DNA of 64,000 bases from Vibrio sp. Isolate32 (GCF_022397955.1 NZ_JAKEUQ010000006.1:33055-97054); one strand, 5' to 3'. Shown: positions 8,605 through 20,500, counted from the stretch's first letter. The notes: generated by a model from the letters alone, not told the origin. Numbers and translations: made by a program.

Positions 8605-9816
8605 TTGAAATATTCATACGTAGCGCGTCAACCAATACTCGATGCAGACAAGAAAACCATAGGTTACGAGTTGCTATTCAGGGATGGTCCTAAGAACACT
8701 TTCCCTGAAGTAGAACCGGAACTCGCTACTAGTCGTTTGCTATCTGACCACTTCTTATCGACTCACTACAATACCTTGGGTGATAAGCTTGGTTTCGTTA
8801 ACTTCCCTTATGCAAGCCTAATCAACTTAGTCCCTACTCTGTTCCCCAAAGAAAGCTTAGTCGTTGAAGTTCTAGAAGACTGCGAACCAACTGACGAGTT
8901 ACTTGAAGCGATCAAGACTATCTATGATGCTGGCTACACTATTGCATTAGATGACTTTGTGCCAAGTAAGGCTTGGAAGCGCTTCTTACCTTACGTATCG
9001 ATTATCAAATTCGATATTCAGTTGGTCTCTATTGAAAAAGCTTCGAGATTCATGAGCTCAATAAAATGGTTGAATATTAAGTTTCTTGCTGAAAAAGTAG
9101 AAACTTATGAGGAATATCAGGAAGCGAATAAAGCGGGTTTCAGCTACTTCCAAGGCTACTTCTTTAGCAAACCTGAGATGATTCAGACTCGCGCACTCAA
9201 CCCTGCTTTTTTAACCATCGTTCAGCTGTTAAAAGAGATTGCCAACGATCCTATTGATTTTAGCGAAGTAGAACGACTGATCACCTTAGATGTCACGCTT
9301 TCATATAAGCTTCTTACCTACGTGAACTCGGCAGGTGGCTCAGCGACGACCATTCGCTCTTTCCGCCAAGCATTAGTTTATCTGGGAGAGCAGAAGCTAC
9401 GTAAATTTGTTTCTCTTGTTGCGATTGCGTCTGCGAAAGAAGACAAACCTGACTCACTTTACGGCTTAGCTGTGATCCGCGCTCGCCAGTGTGAACTGTT
9501 AGTCGAAAAGATGAACGTTAAAGTAGAGCCAGGACAAGCTTTCTTAACCGGTATGTTCTCGTTATTAGATTCATTGTTTGATCAACCGTTAAAACAGGTA
9601 CTGGATTCTGTGCCAATTGACGAAGAGATAAAACAAGCACTAATACTACGCAAAGGTGTATTAGGTGCGGTCTTAGCCATGGTTGTCGCTTATGAACAAG
9701 CTCGATGGGAAGAAGCGACTCGCATTCGTAAACTCCTCAAACTCAGTGAGGCACAACTCGGCCTCGCCTATGATGAAGCGACGGCTTGGGCTCAAGATTT
9801 ATTAGCTCCCGCCTAA
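8605..9816 (+). CDS. EAL-HDOD domain protein (YuxH/CdgJ type)
   Basis: The 403-aa protein has an N-terminal EAL-like domain (about 1-200) and a C-terminal HDOD domain (about 200-390). It begins at TTG 8605 (KYSYVARQPILDADKK), the only start that fits the family. The EAL signature reads YELLFRDG, and the usual DDFG loop reads DDFV. This suggests a weakened or absent cyclic-di-GMP phosphodiesterase activity. AEKVET near 170 is retained. Such proteins act in motility or surface-attachment signalling in some Vibrio species; which role applies here is not shown. It is probably transcribed alone, with a terminator 77 bases after the stop. Confidence 0.85.
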   Translation: MKYSYVARQPILDADKKTIGYELLFRDGPKNTFPEVEPELATSRLLSDHFLSTHYNTLGDKLGFVNFPYASLINLVPTLFPKESLVVEVLEDCEPTDELLEAIKTIYDAGYTIALDDFVPSKAWKRFLPYVSIIKFDIQLVSIEKASRFMSSIKWLNIKFLAEKVETYEEYQEANKAGFSYFQGYFFSKPEMIQTRALNPAFLTIVQLLKEIANDPIDFSEVERLITLDVTLSYKLLTYVNSAGGSATTIRSFRQALVYLGEQKLRKFVSLVAIASAKEDKPDSLYGLAVIRARQCELLVEKMNVKVEPGQAFLTGMFSLLDSLFDQPLKQVLDSVPIDEEIKQALILRKGVLGAVLAMVVAYEQARWEEATRIRKLLKLSEAQLGLAYDEATAWAQDLLAPA

Positions 9817-9892
9817 ACATCACGAATCTACTTAAATTAAAACTACACTTTGGTGAGCTTTAGTTTCTTGTTAAACTCCAACGCATTCATTT

Positions 9893-9919
9893 ATGGCCTC
9901 TTACTCAGAGGCCATTTTT
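9893..9919 (+). terminator. Terminator after the EAL-HDOD gene
   Basis: ATGGCCTC, loop TTACTCA, GAGGCCATTTTTA. It ends about 14 bases before the ychJ start. Confidence 0.75.
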
Positions 9920-9932
9920 ACAGGATTTGACT

Positions 9933-10442
9933 ATGTCTTTATGCCCATGCGGTAGCAACAATACTTACCCAAAGTGCTGTAAATCAGCACACCTTAACCA
10001 CAATGTTGTTGAAACACCAGAGCAATTAATGCGCTCTCGTTATTCAGCGCACGTGTTGGGTTTGGTTGACTATGTTGTTGCGACTTACCACCCTAGCTTC
10101 AATGCAGAAGCACAAAGAGAAGGCATTGCTGAATCAATCGACAGTGATTGGGCGGGGCTAGAGGTTATCGATACCGCGGAAGGTTCTCACGAAAACGAGG
10201 GCTTTGTTGAGTTTAAAGCTTATTTCAATGAAGACGGCGCACAATACTGTATGCAAGAACGTTCTCGTTTTGTTCGTGAAAACGGCCTTTGGTTCTATAT
10301 CGATGGTGAGTTCCCAGAACAAAGCCAACCAGAGCCCGAGATAGATCCTCGCCTCAATCAAACCCTGGAAAGCTTTAAGATCGGTCGTAATGATCCGTGT
10401 ATCTGTGGCAGCGGGAAGAAGTATAAGAAGTGCTGTAGCTAA
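9933..10442 (+). CDS. ychJ: YchJ-like SEC-C motif protein
   Basis: ATG 9933 ([18 protein letters not shown]) is preferred over the in-frame TTG at 9927 because AGGA lies at good distance and the family starts this way; the product is 169 aa. It carries Cys-rich SEC-C motifs at both ends: CPCGS...CC near the N-terminus, and [15 protein letters not shown] at the C-terminus. SEC-C motifs bind zinc. The middle ([28 protein letters not shown]) matches E. coli YchJ. The role is not known. Confidence 0.9.
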   Translation: MSLCPCGSNNTYPKCCKSAHLNHNVVETPEQLMRSRYSAHVLGLVDYVVATYHPSFNAEAQREGIAESIDSDWAGLEVIDTAEGSHENEGFVEFKAYFNEDGAQYCMQERSRFVRENGLWFYIDGEFPEQSQPEPEIDPRLNQTLESFKIGRNDPCICGSGKKYKKCCS

Positions 10443-10462
10443 TATCGTAGTTTAGGTGGTTG

Positions 10463-10496
10463 AATTCTTAAAAGATTCCTGATGTCGCTGAAGCTC
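10463..10496. repeat. Possible REP-like palindromic unit
   Basis: The intergenic stretch includes ATTCCTGA and, 15 bases later, TCAGAATGAC, an imperfect inverted pair. It resembles short intergenic palindromes that recur in Vibrio genomes. This is pattern recognition only; a genome-wide count would decide. Confidence 0.3.
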
Positions 10497-10549
10497 CTCA
10501 GAATGACGAGACAGAAAGGCAAAGGGATCAACTCAGTAATTAAACACTA

Positions 10550-10584
10550 AAAAGCCCCGTAAACGCTATGTTTACGGGGCTTTT
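10550..10584. terminator. Strong bidirectional terminator ending the his operon
   Basis: Perfect 15-base stem AAAAGCCCCGTAAAC / GTTTACGGGGCTTTT around loop GCTAT. It serves the his operon (minus) and probably ychJ (plus). Confidence 0.9.
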
Positions 10585-10612
10585 ACTTATCTAAATGTAT
10601 CCTAAAGATAGT

Positions 10613-11244
10613 TTACTTATGGCGCTCTTTTAGCTTATTCACCACATCGTTCATCGATAGGCCTTGGTCTTGCAATAGAACCATTAGGTGATAGATCAAG
10701 TCTGCTGATTCACAGACTAGCTCCGCCTTATCGCCCGACGTCGCCGCAAGCGCGACTTCAACGCCTTCTTCGCCCACTTTTTGCGATATACGCTTGGTGC
10801 CACGGGCATATAAGCTGGCAGTGTAAGAAGACTCAGGGTCTGCGTCCTTGCGGGCAGCCAGTAGCTGCTCAAGCTGATGAAGCCACACCATCTGAGACTC
10901 TTCTTGCTTGTCTCCATCCCAACACGTTGTTGTACCTGTGTGGCACGTTGGACCAATGGGGTTAACTTTAACCAGTAAGGTGTCACTGTCACAATCCAAG
11001 GAGATGTTTTGCAGTTTCAATACGTTGCCCGACGTTTCACCTTTCGTCCAAAGACGCTCTTTAGTACGAGAGAAGAAGGTCACTTGACCTGTTTCGACCG
11101 TCTTTGCTAACGCATCTTGGTTCATGTAACCCATCATCAGCACTTGGCTTGACTGGAAATCTTGTACAATCGCAGGAACGAGACCGTCGACTTTATCCCA
11201 ATTGATACGTTCAGATAGCGTATTCACTTCTGTCGCTGCAAAAC

Positions 11245-11248
<4 letters not shown>
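10613..11248 (-). CDS. hisIE: Bifunctional phosphoribosyl-AMP cyclohydrolase / phosphoribosyl-ATP pyrophosphatase
   Basis: This 211-aa fusion performs steps 2 and 3 of histidine synthesis. The N-terminal HisI domain (about 15-115) has [11 protein letters not shown], the DCDSD metal site and [12 protein letters not shown]. The C-terminal HisE domain (about 125-205) has [12 protein letters not shown] and [12 protein letters not shown]. It is the last gene of the operon; its ATG overlaps the end of hisF by four bases. Confidence 0.97.
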
Positions 11249-12737
<1,489 letters not shown>

Positions 12738-12780
12738 TTACATTCCTTATATGGCAACGTTAGCCGCTGCCTAATCCTTA

Positions 12781-13395
12781 TTACAATTCCAAGAAGTTCT
12801 GAATCAGCTTAGAACCAGCTTTTGATGAACGTTCTGGGTGGAACTGAACACCATAATAGTTACCGCTTTGCACCGCTGCGGTAAACGGATTACCGTAATT
12901 ACACTGTGCGATGGTGTAGTCACCTACTGGCATTGCGAAGCTGTGAACGAAGTAAAAGTACTCGCCTTCTTCAATGTCTTTAAATAGAGGGTGATTCGGT
13001 GTTGCTGTAACTGTGTTCCAACCCATGTGTGGCAGTGGTAAATCGCCCGTATCCAGTAAACGAACTTCACCCTCGCACAAGCCCAAACATTCAACTAGCT
13101 CGTCGGCTTTCTGACCTTTTTCTTGAGATAACTTCCCAAGAAGCTGCATACCTAAACAAATACCAAGCAGAGGCTTCTCTACTTGCTTTACAAGAGCAAC
13201 AAGGTCGCGTTCTTGTAAGTTCTTCATTGCTTCACTTGCTGTACCTACACCTGGTAGGAATAGCTTGTCGGCTGCAAGAACCACTTCAGGCTCTTTTGAA
13301 ATCTCAACGGTGTAGCCCAGACGTTCAATCGCAAATTTAACCGATGAGACGTTGGCACAACCAGTATCAATAATAACTACTTTCTGCTCTTTCAT
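12781..13395 (-). CDS. hisH: Imidazole glycerol phosphate synthase, glutamine amidotransferase subunit
   Basis: The 204-aa class I glutaminase supplies ammonia to HisF. The nucleophilic Cys is in [12 protein letters not shown]; the His-Glu of the triad lies in [15 protein letters not shown]. The oxyanion region [11 protein letters not shown] is intact. The start [18 protein letters not shown] fits the family, and it lies nine bases after hisB. Confidence 0.97.
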   Translation of the reverse strand: MKEQKVVIIDTGCANVSSVKFAIERLGYTVEISKEPEVVLAADKLFLPGVGTASEAMKNLQERDLVALVKQVEKPLLGICLGMQLLGKLSQEKGQKADELVECLGLCEGEVRLLDTGDLPLPHMGWNTVTATPNHPLFKDIEEGEYFYFVHSFAMPVGDYTIAQCNYGNPFTAAVQSGNYYGVQFHPERSSKAGSKLIQNFLEL

Positions 13396-13404
13396 ACCGA
13401 TTCC

Positions 13405-14493
13405 TTACAGAACGCCTTTGCTGCTTGGTAACTCGTTACCTTCAACTTTAATTGCTTGGCGCAAAGTGCGACCAAATGCTTTGAACAGGCTCTCAATGAT
13501 GTGGTGATCATTATTGCCAGCAGAAGAAAGGTGTAGCGTACAAGCTAGCGTATCGGTTAAAGAACGGAAGAAGTGAACCACCATTTCCGTTGAAAGGTCA
13601 CCCACTTGCTCACGGCTGAACTCTGCATCAAACTTAAGGAATGGGCGGCCAGAAAGGTCTAACGCACACTGAGCTAAACACTCATCCATTGGTAAGCTAA
13701 AACCAAAGCGGCCGATGCCACGTTTATCGCCTAGCGCATCTTTCAGAGCTTGGCCTAACGCAAGTGCTGTGTCTTCTACTGTGTGGTGATCGTCAATGTG
13801 CAGATCGCCTTTGACAGTCAGGTTCATTTGGAAACCACCGTGCGTTGCAATTTGATCAAGCATGTGGTCGAAGAAACCCATGCCAGTGTCAATCTTGTTA
13901 CCGCCCGTTTCATCCAGGTTTACCGCTACCTTAATGTCAGTTTCTTTCGTAGTTCGAACCACTTCAGCAACACGAGCGTTAACCGTTAAGTCTTTAACAA
14001 TTTGTGGCCAGTTAAGTGTGCCTTCTGTTTCAGCATCTGGGCCATATTGGATACCACGGATTGCCATGTTCTCTGCTAATTGCAGATCAGTCACGCGATC
14101 ACCAATCACAACAGAGTGTTGGAAGTCTACTTTACCGTCCTGTAGATACTCTTTAACCATGCCCAGTTTTGGCTTACGGCAAGAGCAGTTGTCTTCGTCA
14201 AAGTGAGGGCAAATAAGCACGTCATCAAACTTTACGCCTTGAGATTCGAAGAAATCCATCATCATGTTGTGTGGCGCATCGAAATCTTCTTGCGGGTAGC
14301 TATCAGTACCAAGGCCATCTTGGTTAGTGACCATTACTAAGCGGTAGCCCGCGTCTTGCAATGCAAGCAGGCTAGGAATCACTAGTGGTTCAAATTTCAG
14401 TTTGTCTAAACGGTCTACTTGGAAATCGACTGGCGGCTCAACAATTAAGGTGCCGTCACGGTCTATAAAAAGTATTTTTTGTTGTTTACTCAC
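13405..14493 (-). CDS. hisB: Bifunctional histidinol-phosphatase / imidazoleglycerol-phosphate dehydratase
   Basis: The 362-aa fusion has an N-terminal HAD phosphatase ([10 protein letters not shown] near residue 8, zinc-binding [14 protein letters not shown] near 101-114). The C-terminal IGP dehydratase domain (about 170-362) has [27 protein letters not shown] and [22 protein letters not shown]. It catalyses steps 6 and 8 of the pathway. Unlike the other junctions in this operon, 132 bases separate its ATG from the hisC stop, and that gap holds a long hairpin. Confidence 0.97.
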   Translation of the reverse strand: MSKQQKILFIDRDGTLIVEPPVDFQVDRLDKLKFEPLVIPSLLALQDAGYRLVMVTNQDGLGTDSYPQEDFDAPHNMMMDFFESQGVKFDDVLICPHFDEDNCSCRKPKLGMVKEYLQDGKVDFQHSVVIGDRVTDLQLAENMAIRGIQYGPDAETEGTLNWPQIVKDLTVNARVAEVVRTTKETDIKVAVNLDETGGNKIDTGMGFFDHMLDQIATHGGFQMNLTVKGDLHIDDHHTVEDTALALGQALKDALGDKRGIGRFGFSLPMDECLAQCALDLSGRPFLKFDAEFSREQVGDLSTEMVVHFFRSLTDTLACTLHLSSAGNNDHHIIESLFKAFGRTLRQAIKVEGNELPSSKGVL

Positions 14494-14562
14494 TTGAACT
14501 TCCTTTTAATTTTAAATCTGGTGGCCTAGCTAAAATTAAACGCTAACCCAAAATATTGGTTT

Positions 14563-14604
14563 CATTTGTCAGCCTGTTATTTATCAAATAAAAGCTGACA
14601 AATG
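14563..14604 (-). other. 42-nt hairpin in the hisC-hisB intercistronic gap
   Basis: Arms CATTTGTCAGC and GCTGACAAATG are perfectly complementary over 11 bases. Inside them TTATTT-ATC-AAATAA forms a further six base pairs with a three-base loop. No U-run follows in the direction of transcription, so it is unlikely to be a simple terminator. Its place in an otherwise tightly packed operon suggests mRNA processing or stability control, or a small mobile palindrome. This is inference. Confidence 0.65.
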
Positions 14605-14625
14605 TTATTACTGGCAAGCCTTTCG

Positions 14626-15675
<1,050 letters not shown>

Positions 15676-16977
15676 TTATTTAGCTTGGTTTAACTTTTCA
15701 ACTCGGATAGTCACAGCACGTTTATGTGCATCCAAGCCTTCGGCTTCCGCCATAGTAACAACTGTTGGTGCTAGGCCTTTTAAGCCATCAGCGCTCAGTT
15801 CTTGCACTGTCATGCGTTTTGAGAAATCGGCTAAACCAAGGCTAGAGTATGTCTTGGTGTAACCGTAAGTCGGCAATACGTGGTTAGTGCCAGAGGCATA
15901 GTCGCCGGCCGATTCTGGAGACCAATCGCCAAGGAAAATAGAGCCTGCATTGTCTAGCAATGGCAGCAATTCACGTGGGTTCTTGGTTTGAACGATCAAG
16001 TGTTCAGGACCGTAGAAGTTCGAAATCGCGACAGCTTGAGTCAAAGACTCAGAAATAATAATCAAGCTAGACGCCAAAGCTTGCTCTGCAATGTCTGCAC
16101 GTGACAATTCTTTCAGCTGCTTCTGGACAGCTTCAGTTACTCGGTCAGCGACAATAGGAGAAGGAGTCACTAGCACCACTTGAGAATCTGGCCCGTGTTC
16201 GGCTTGGCTTAATAAGTCCGCCGCTATAAAATCAGGGTCCGCAGTTTCATCAGCAATCACCAACACTTCTGATGGGCCTGCTGGCATATCAATCGCCGCG
16301 CCGCGGAAGTCGTTGTTTACTTGGCGTTTTGCTTCAGTCACAAAGGCATTACCCGGGCCGAAAATCTTATCGACTTTAGCGACACTTTCCGTACCGTAAG
16401 CCATCGCAGCAACTGCTTGACCACCACCAACATTGTAAACCTCGTCGATCTTACAAAGCTTAGCGACATACAAAATTTCGTCAGCAATTGGTGGTGGAGA
16501 ACAAAGTACAACTTTGCGACAACCTGCGATTTGAGCGGGAACACCTAACATAAGAACCGTTGACGGAAGTGGCGCACTGCCACCCGGGATGTACAGACCA
16601 ACCGTGTTAATTGCACGTGTCACTTGCTCACACACAACACCTGGTTGCGTCTCAACCTTAATTGGCTGAGGTTTCTGAGCTTCGTGGAACTTCGCAATAT
16701 TGCTGTAAGCTTGTTCTAGCGCCTGCTTCATTTCTAACGTTAGACGAGCGCTCGCATCTTCAATTTCATCCGATCTCACTCGAATTGATTTTGGAGTAAC
16801 GCGGTCAAACTTCTCAGTCAGTTCTTTAAGCGCTGCATCGCCCTCATTTCGTACTTTTGCAATAACATCAGAAACTGTCGCTGTGATGTTTGCACCTTCA
16901 ATAATAGCGGGACGCTCTAATACCGAGTCTTGCTGTAACTCACTTAAAGATTGCCAAACAACGGTTCTCATCGTCAT
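15676..16977 (-). CDS. hisD: Histidinol dehydrogenase
   Basis: The 433-aa zinc enzyme carries out the last two oxidations, histidinol to histidine. Key regions are [22 protein letters not shown], the [10 protein letters not shown] loop, [25 protein letters not shown] with metal/catalytic His, and GPEHLIVQT. The ATG overlaps the hisG stop as TAATG; ATG at 16971 is an alternative start. Confidence 0.97.
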   Translation of the reverse strand: MTMRTVVWQSLSELQQDSVLERPAIIEGANITATVSDVIAKVRNEGDAALKELTEKFDRVTPKSIRVRSDEIEDASARLTLEMKQALEQAYSNIAKFHEAQKPQPIKVETQPGVVCEQVTRAINTVGLYIPGGSAPLPSTVLMLGVPAQIAGCRKVVLCSPPPIADEILYVAKLCKIDEVYNVGGGQAVAAMAYGTESVAKVDKIFGPGNAFVTEAKRQVNNDFRGAAIDMPAGPSEVLVIADETADPDFIAADLLSQAEHGPDSQVVLVTPSPIVADRVTEAVQKQLKELSRADIAEQALASSLIIISESLTQAVAISNFYGPEHLIVQTKNPRELLPLLDNAGSIFLGDWSPESAGDYASGTNHVLPTYGYTKTYSSLGLADFSKRMTVQELSADGLKGLAPTVVTMAEAEGLDAHKRAVTIRVEKLNQAK

Positions 16978-17873
16978 TACCCCATCATTTTTTCGATTGG
17001 TAGTACTAGAATCGAGCTTGCGCCTAACTCTTTCAGCTGTTCCATCGTTTCCCAGAACAAGTTTTCTGTACTTACTAGGTGAACGGCAACTTTATCTTTG
17101 TCTGTTGAAAGTGGCAGTACTGTTGGATCTTCAGCGCCAGGCAGTAGTGCTTTGATTTGCTCAAGCTGAGACGTTGGCGCGTGTAGCATGATGTACTTCG
17201 ACTCTTTCGCTTGTTGAACACCCTGCATACGAGTCAATAGTTTTTCAATCAATGCTGTTTTGTCTGCGTCGAATTCACCAGTACGTTGAATCAAGGTCGC
17301 TTTAGATTGGAAAATTACTTCCGCTTCTTTTAAGCCGTTTGCTTCTAGCGTCGCACCGGTAGAAACCAAGTCCGCGATTGCATCAGCTAGACCAGCGCGA
17401 GGCGCAACTTCAACCGAGCCTGTTAGCATACAAGTGCTGAAATCAACACCCTGCTCGTCCATGTAGGCTTTAAGTAGTTGTGGGTAGGTTGTTGCAATAC
17501 GCTTGCCCGCTAGATCTTGTGGGCCGTTGTACTCTTCATCTTTGTTGATAGCGATAGATAAACGGCAGCCACCGAAATCTAGACGACGTAGTGTTTGGAA
17601 CTCTGCAGGCTCTTTAAGAGCAAGGCGATCTAGACGAACTTCTTCAAGCTCATTTTCACCGATAAAACCAAGGTCAACCACACCGTCCATGATGAGACCT
17701 GGGATGTCGTCATCACGAACTAATAGCAGGTCAATTGGCATATTTAGTGAATGAACGACTAGGCGCTCACCCATGATGTTAAATTTAACACCACATTTTT
17801 TTAGTAGGTCTTGGCACTCTTTGCTTAAGCGACCTTTCTTTTGAATTGCGATTCTTAGGCGTTGTGTCTGCAT
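16977..17873 (-). CDS. hisG: ATP phosphoribosyltransferase
   Basis: Starting at ATG 17873 ([20 protein letters not shown]) the product is 298 aa, the length I recall for Vibrio HisG. GGGAT lies at good spacing, so the longer frame from 17891 is not preferred. This long-form HisG catalyses the first, histidine-inhibited step. The phosphate-binding signature [19 protein letters not shown] is present, followed by a C-terminal regulatory domain (about 225-298). It is first in the operon, downstream of the attenuator. Confidence 0.96.
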   Translation of the reverse strand: MQTQRLRIAIQKKGRLSKECQDLLKKCGVKFNIMGERLVVHSLNMPIDLLLVRDDDIPGLIMDGVVDLGFIGENELEEVRLDRLALKEPAEFQTLRRLDFGGCRLSIAINKDEEYNGPQDLAGKRIATTYPQLLKAYMDEQGVDFSTCMLTGSVEVAPRAGLADAIADLVSTGATLEANGLKEAEVIFQSKATLIQRTGEFDADKTALIEKLLTRMQGVQQAKESKYIMLHAPTSQLEQIKALLPGAEDPTVLPLSTDKDKVAVHLVSTENLFWETMEQLKELGASSILVLPIEKMMG

Positions 17874-17930
17874 TGCTGTATCCCTGTGCAAATATTTGAA
17901 TTTATTGATTATATAAAAGCGTTAAAACTA

Positions 17931-17966
17931 AAAAACCCTCGGAAGACTCTGTCATCCCGAGGGTTT
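17931..17966 (-). terminator. his operon attenuator terminator
   Basis: On the minus strand AAACCCTCGG, loop, CCGAGGGTTTTTTAG: a GC stem with a U-run, 57 bases before hisG. It lies between the leader peptide and the first structural gene, which is the classical attenuator position. Confidence 0.88.
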
Positions 17967-17990
17967 AAATCTAAATTCTTTTGACTTAAC

Positions 17991-18015
17991 CTCCGGGAGT
18001 AACCTTGCTCCCGGG
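17991..18015 (-). promoter_or_regulatory. his leader upstream hairpin (pause/antiterminator region)
   Basis: CCCGGGAG, loop CAAGGTTA, CTCCCGG on the minus strand lies between the leader peptide stop and the terminator. It fits the alternative-structure part of a his attenuator; exact pairings were not computed. Confidence 0.6.
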
Positions 18016-18038
18016 TATACGTAAATCTCCCCGAAAGA

Positions 18039-18086
18039 CTAGATAGGGTGATGATGGTGATGAATGTTCATTACTAATTTACGCAT
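18039..18086 (-). CDS. hisL: his operon leader peptide
   Basis: A 15-codon open frame reads MRKLVMNIHHHHHPI and stops with TAG. Five consecutive His codons (CAT CAC CAT CAT CAC) make ribosome progress depend on charged tRNA-His, which controls the attenuator downstream. TAAGAG about nine bases before ATG may act as ribosome-binding site. Confidence 0.93.
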   Translation of the reverse strand: MRKLVMNIHHHHHPI

Positions 18087-18123
18087 ACTTATTAGCTCTT
18101 AGGTTGTTTGCTGTCTTGTCTCC

Positions 18124-18152
18124 ACACTAACTAAGGTAAGATCCTTTTTCAA
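18124..18152 (-). promoter_or_regulatory. Candidate his operon promoter
   Basis: On the minus strand TTGAAA (18147-18152), a 17-base spacer, then TAGTGT (18124-18129). The -10 is weak. The position would start transcription about 30 bases before the leader peptide. Confidence 0.4.
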
Positions 18153-18202
18153 CCATTAATTCGAACTTTTTTCACGAAACTTAAAATTAAATTAACAGAC
18201 AT

Positions 18203-18226
18203 AAAAAAGGAGGCCAACGCCTCCCT
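18203..18226 (-). terminator. Terminator of the lysine-regulated transporter
   Basis: GGAGGC, loop GTTG, GCCTCC, TTTTTTA on the minus strand, about 27 bases past the stop. Confidence 0.85.
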
Positions 18227-18252
18227 GATAGTTTACTGATTAACTTTCGTTT

Positions 18253-19845
18253 TTAGCTTTTGCATGTCGCCATTTTGCAGCGAGAGAAATAAGCCAAAGC
18301 GAAACACACAGCAACAAACGTTAAAGTAGCTGCGCTGAATGCGATACCGATAGAAGCTGTCATACCTAGAGTAATGAAGCCAATGCACGATACAAATGCT
18401 ACTGATAACGCGTATGGAAGCTGTGTTGATACGTGATCGATGTGGTTACAACGAGCACCTGTCGAAGACAGAATCGTTGTATCTGAAATTGGAGAACAGT
18501 GGTCACCAAACACAGCGCCCGCTAGAACCGCACTTAGCATAGGAAGAATCAGTGCGATATCCGATGCTGCAGCCATATCACCCGCGATAGGTAGCATGAT
18601 ACCGAACGTACCCCATGAAGTACCGGTAGAGAAAGCCATGATACCTGCAAGTAGGAACAGGATAACTGGTAGCCAGTGGTAATCAATGCTGCCTGTTACT
18701 AGAGAAGACAAGTACGTACCTGTTTTCATGTCACCGATTACAGAACCGATAGTCCAAGCGAACACAAGGATTAGGATAGCGCCAAACATAGAGCTTGCAC
18801 CGATCCACATCGTTCTTGCGATGTCTGCCATAGATAGCTTCTGCTTAAATACAGTCGCTAGCGCAACAAGAAGACCGATGATGCCACCGTAAACAAGAGA
18901 CTTACCAACATCTGTATTTTCGAATGCACCAAGTAGGTTAAACGCTTGGCCATAAGCAGCTAACGCTTGACCGCCTGTGTAAAGCATCGCTGCAACCGTC
19001 GCTACGATCAATGAAACGATCGGCATGATTAGGTCAGAAACAGAACCGTTCTCGCTCTCTTCGATATCTAGCTCTTCGTTTAGATCGTGAGCTTGTTGGC
19101 TGTCGTTGTCACCTTCAAAGCCACGACCTTGAGACGCTTCGATCTCGTGATCGCGCATCTTACCAACATCTAGACCGAACCACGCCACTGCGAACACCAT
19201 AAGAAGTGCAAATACCGCATAGAAGTTCATTGGAATTAGACGAACGTAAGCGCCTAGAGCTGAATACTCAGTCACACCGTGTGTTACTAAGATGCCACCA
19301 ATAATAGTAATGATGTAAGCACCCCAACTAGAAGCTGGCATGATCACACACATAGGAGCTGCAGTAGAATCAAGAATATAAGCAAGCTTAGCGCGAGATA
19401 CGTAGAAACGGTCTGTTACAGGACGAGAGATTGCACCTACCGCCAAGCTGTTGAAGTAATCATCAACAAAGATGAATACGCCTAAGAAAGCCGCAAGCAG
19501 TTTAGAGCCACGCTTGCTTTTAACGCGAGACTGAGCCCATTCAGCGAATGCGCGAGTACCACCGGACAGTGTTAATAGCGCCGTTGTCATTCCAAGGATA
19601 ATTAAAAAAGCAATGATGCTCATGTTCCAAGTGTTGATACCGCCATCTTCAATGAAAACACCAGATGCTTTAGTAAATACGTAGCTAGCGGCATTACCCA
19701 CTGAGTAATCAGCAAGTAAAATAGCACCCATAACGATACCGACACCCAAAGAAACCAATACACGGCGGGTAACGATAGCAAGGCTCAAAGCCACAAGTGG
19801 CGGAAGCAAAGATAAAGGAGATGTTGCAAAATCTATTAAATTCAT
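18253..19845 (-). CDS. NhaC-family transporter under lysine riboswitch control (LysW-like)
   Basis: The product is about 530 aa from ATG 19845; the frame also extends to a TTG nine bases earlier. It is a polytopic inner-membrane protein of the Na+/H+ antiporter NhaC family, with at least ten hydrophobic segments. Landmarks include FVDDYFNSLAVGAISRPVTD, DSTAAPMCVIMPASSWGAY, STGTSWGTFGIMLPIAGDMA and GAVFGDHCSPISDTTILSSTGA, with conserved charged or polar residues in the membrane. An acidic loop lies around 235-270. The family name says antiporter, but the lysine riboswitch directly upstream points to lysine transport, as proposed for LysW. The his operon lies downstream on the same strand, beyond a terminator. 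Confidence 0.85.
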   Translation of the reverse strand: MNLIDFATSPLSLLPPLVALSLAIVTRRVLVSLGVGIVMGAILLADYSVGNAASYVFTKASGVFIEDGGINTWNMSIIAFLIILGMTTALLTLSGGTRAFAEWAQSRVKSKRGSKLLAAFLGVFIFVDDYFNSLAVGAISRPVTDRFYVSRAKLAYILDSTAAPMCVIMPASSWGAYIITIIGGILVTHGVTEYSALGAYVRLIPMNFYAVFALLMVFAVAWFGLDVGKMRDHEIEASQGRGFEGDNDSQQAHDLNEELDIEESENGSVSDLIMPIVSLIVATVAAMLYTGGQALAAYGQAFNLLGAFENTDVGKSLVYGGIIGLLVALATVFKQKLSMADIARTMWIGASSMFGAILILVFAWTIGSVIGDMKTGTYLSSLVTGSIDYHWLPVILFLLAGIMAFSTGTSWGTFGIMLPIAGDMAAASDIALILPMLSAVLAGAVFGDHCSPISDTTILSSTGARCNHIDHVSTQLPYALSVAFVSCIGFITLGMTASIGIAFSAATLTFVAVCFALAYFSRCKMATCKS

Positions 19846-19881
19846 GATCTTCAAAAACCAGTTTTTTATTTGGCTAGAGAT

Positions 19882-19968
19882 CTACTGCAGACAAACTTGA
19901 TACGGCTGACCAAGTTCATGTTGAACTAAGCGAAAGGGAAGTGAACACTTCACCCAACCCTACAGTAG
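19882..19968 (-). promoter_or_regulatory. Lysine riboswitch expression platform
   Basis: CTACTG at the 3' side of aptamer P1 (minus strand; plus-strand CAGTAG at 19963-19968) is complementary to CAGTAG nearer the gene (plus-strand CTACTG at 19882-19887). The latter could compete with P1. Hairpins GAAGTG-TT-CACTTC and AACTTG...CAAGTT lie between. No U-run is evident, so control of translation initiation is as likely as termination. Confidence 0.45.
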
Positions 19969-20130
19969 CGCTCCATAGTTTAAAATTAAGACTATGGCAG
20001 TGTTGTACCTATTGAGCACAACCCCAGCAAATTGCTTAGATATACAATTTACTTCGGCAATTACACCTTTCATTCCCGTTCATTGGCATCACCCCAACGA
20101 AAACTACTTTTTATAATTGCGCCTCTACGT
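19963..20130 (-). ncRNA. Lysine riboswitch aptamer (L-box)
   Basis: Read on the minus strand, the stretch contains the ordered conserved blocks of the lysine aptamer: GTAGAGGCGC, AAGTAG, GGGAATGAAAGG, TTGCCGAAGTAAATTG paired with CAATTTGCTGGGG, a GTTGT/ACAAC stem, and ACTGCCATAGT paired with ACTATGGAGCGCTAC. The 5' and 3' ends pair as P1. The order and spacing match the E. coli lysC and B. subtilis lysC aptamers from memory. It lies about 120 bases upstream of the NhaC-family transporter. Confidence 0.93.
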
Positions 20131-20500
20131 GCGACAACATTATTAACCACTCAAACAATAGTTTAACAAATGATTAACCAAAGCATCGCATCAGGTAGCC
20201 GCAATTGTACCCATCAAGAGCAACAATGCAACATATCATTCCGAGAAAAGCAGCTTTTTATTTGTGAACTATTCGACTTAAGAATAGTCAACATACTGTA
20301 ACTACTCCAGCAGTCACATATCAGTTTTTAAGATATTCTTAATATTTATTATAAATTCACTTGAGATGAGCATTGGCATTTTCAACTATTCATCTCAATT
20401 TTATATTTAAATATGTAATAGAAGAAATACTGTTTGTTTTATTCCCAAGCTCTGTTTATTATTAGGTAGATTATTTTAGTTTACCTTGATGGAAAATATC
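20131..20500 (+). promoter_or_regulatory. AT-rich promoter region of hns
   Basis: There is no gene here. The region is markedly AT-rich near hns, with TATTTATTATAAATT and TTTATATTTAAATATG stretches, which suits the autoregulation known for H-NS. A perfect 7-base inverted repeat, ACTATTC/GAATAGT, spans 20268-20288. On the minus side a TAATAATG-type -10 near 20140 may start the riboswitch transcript. No exact start site can be fixed. Confidence 0.45.
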
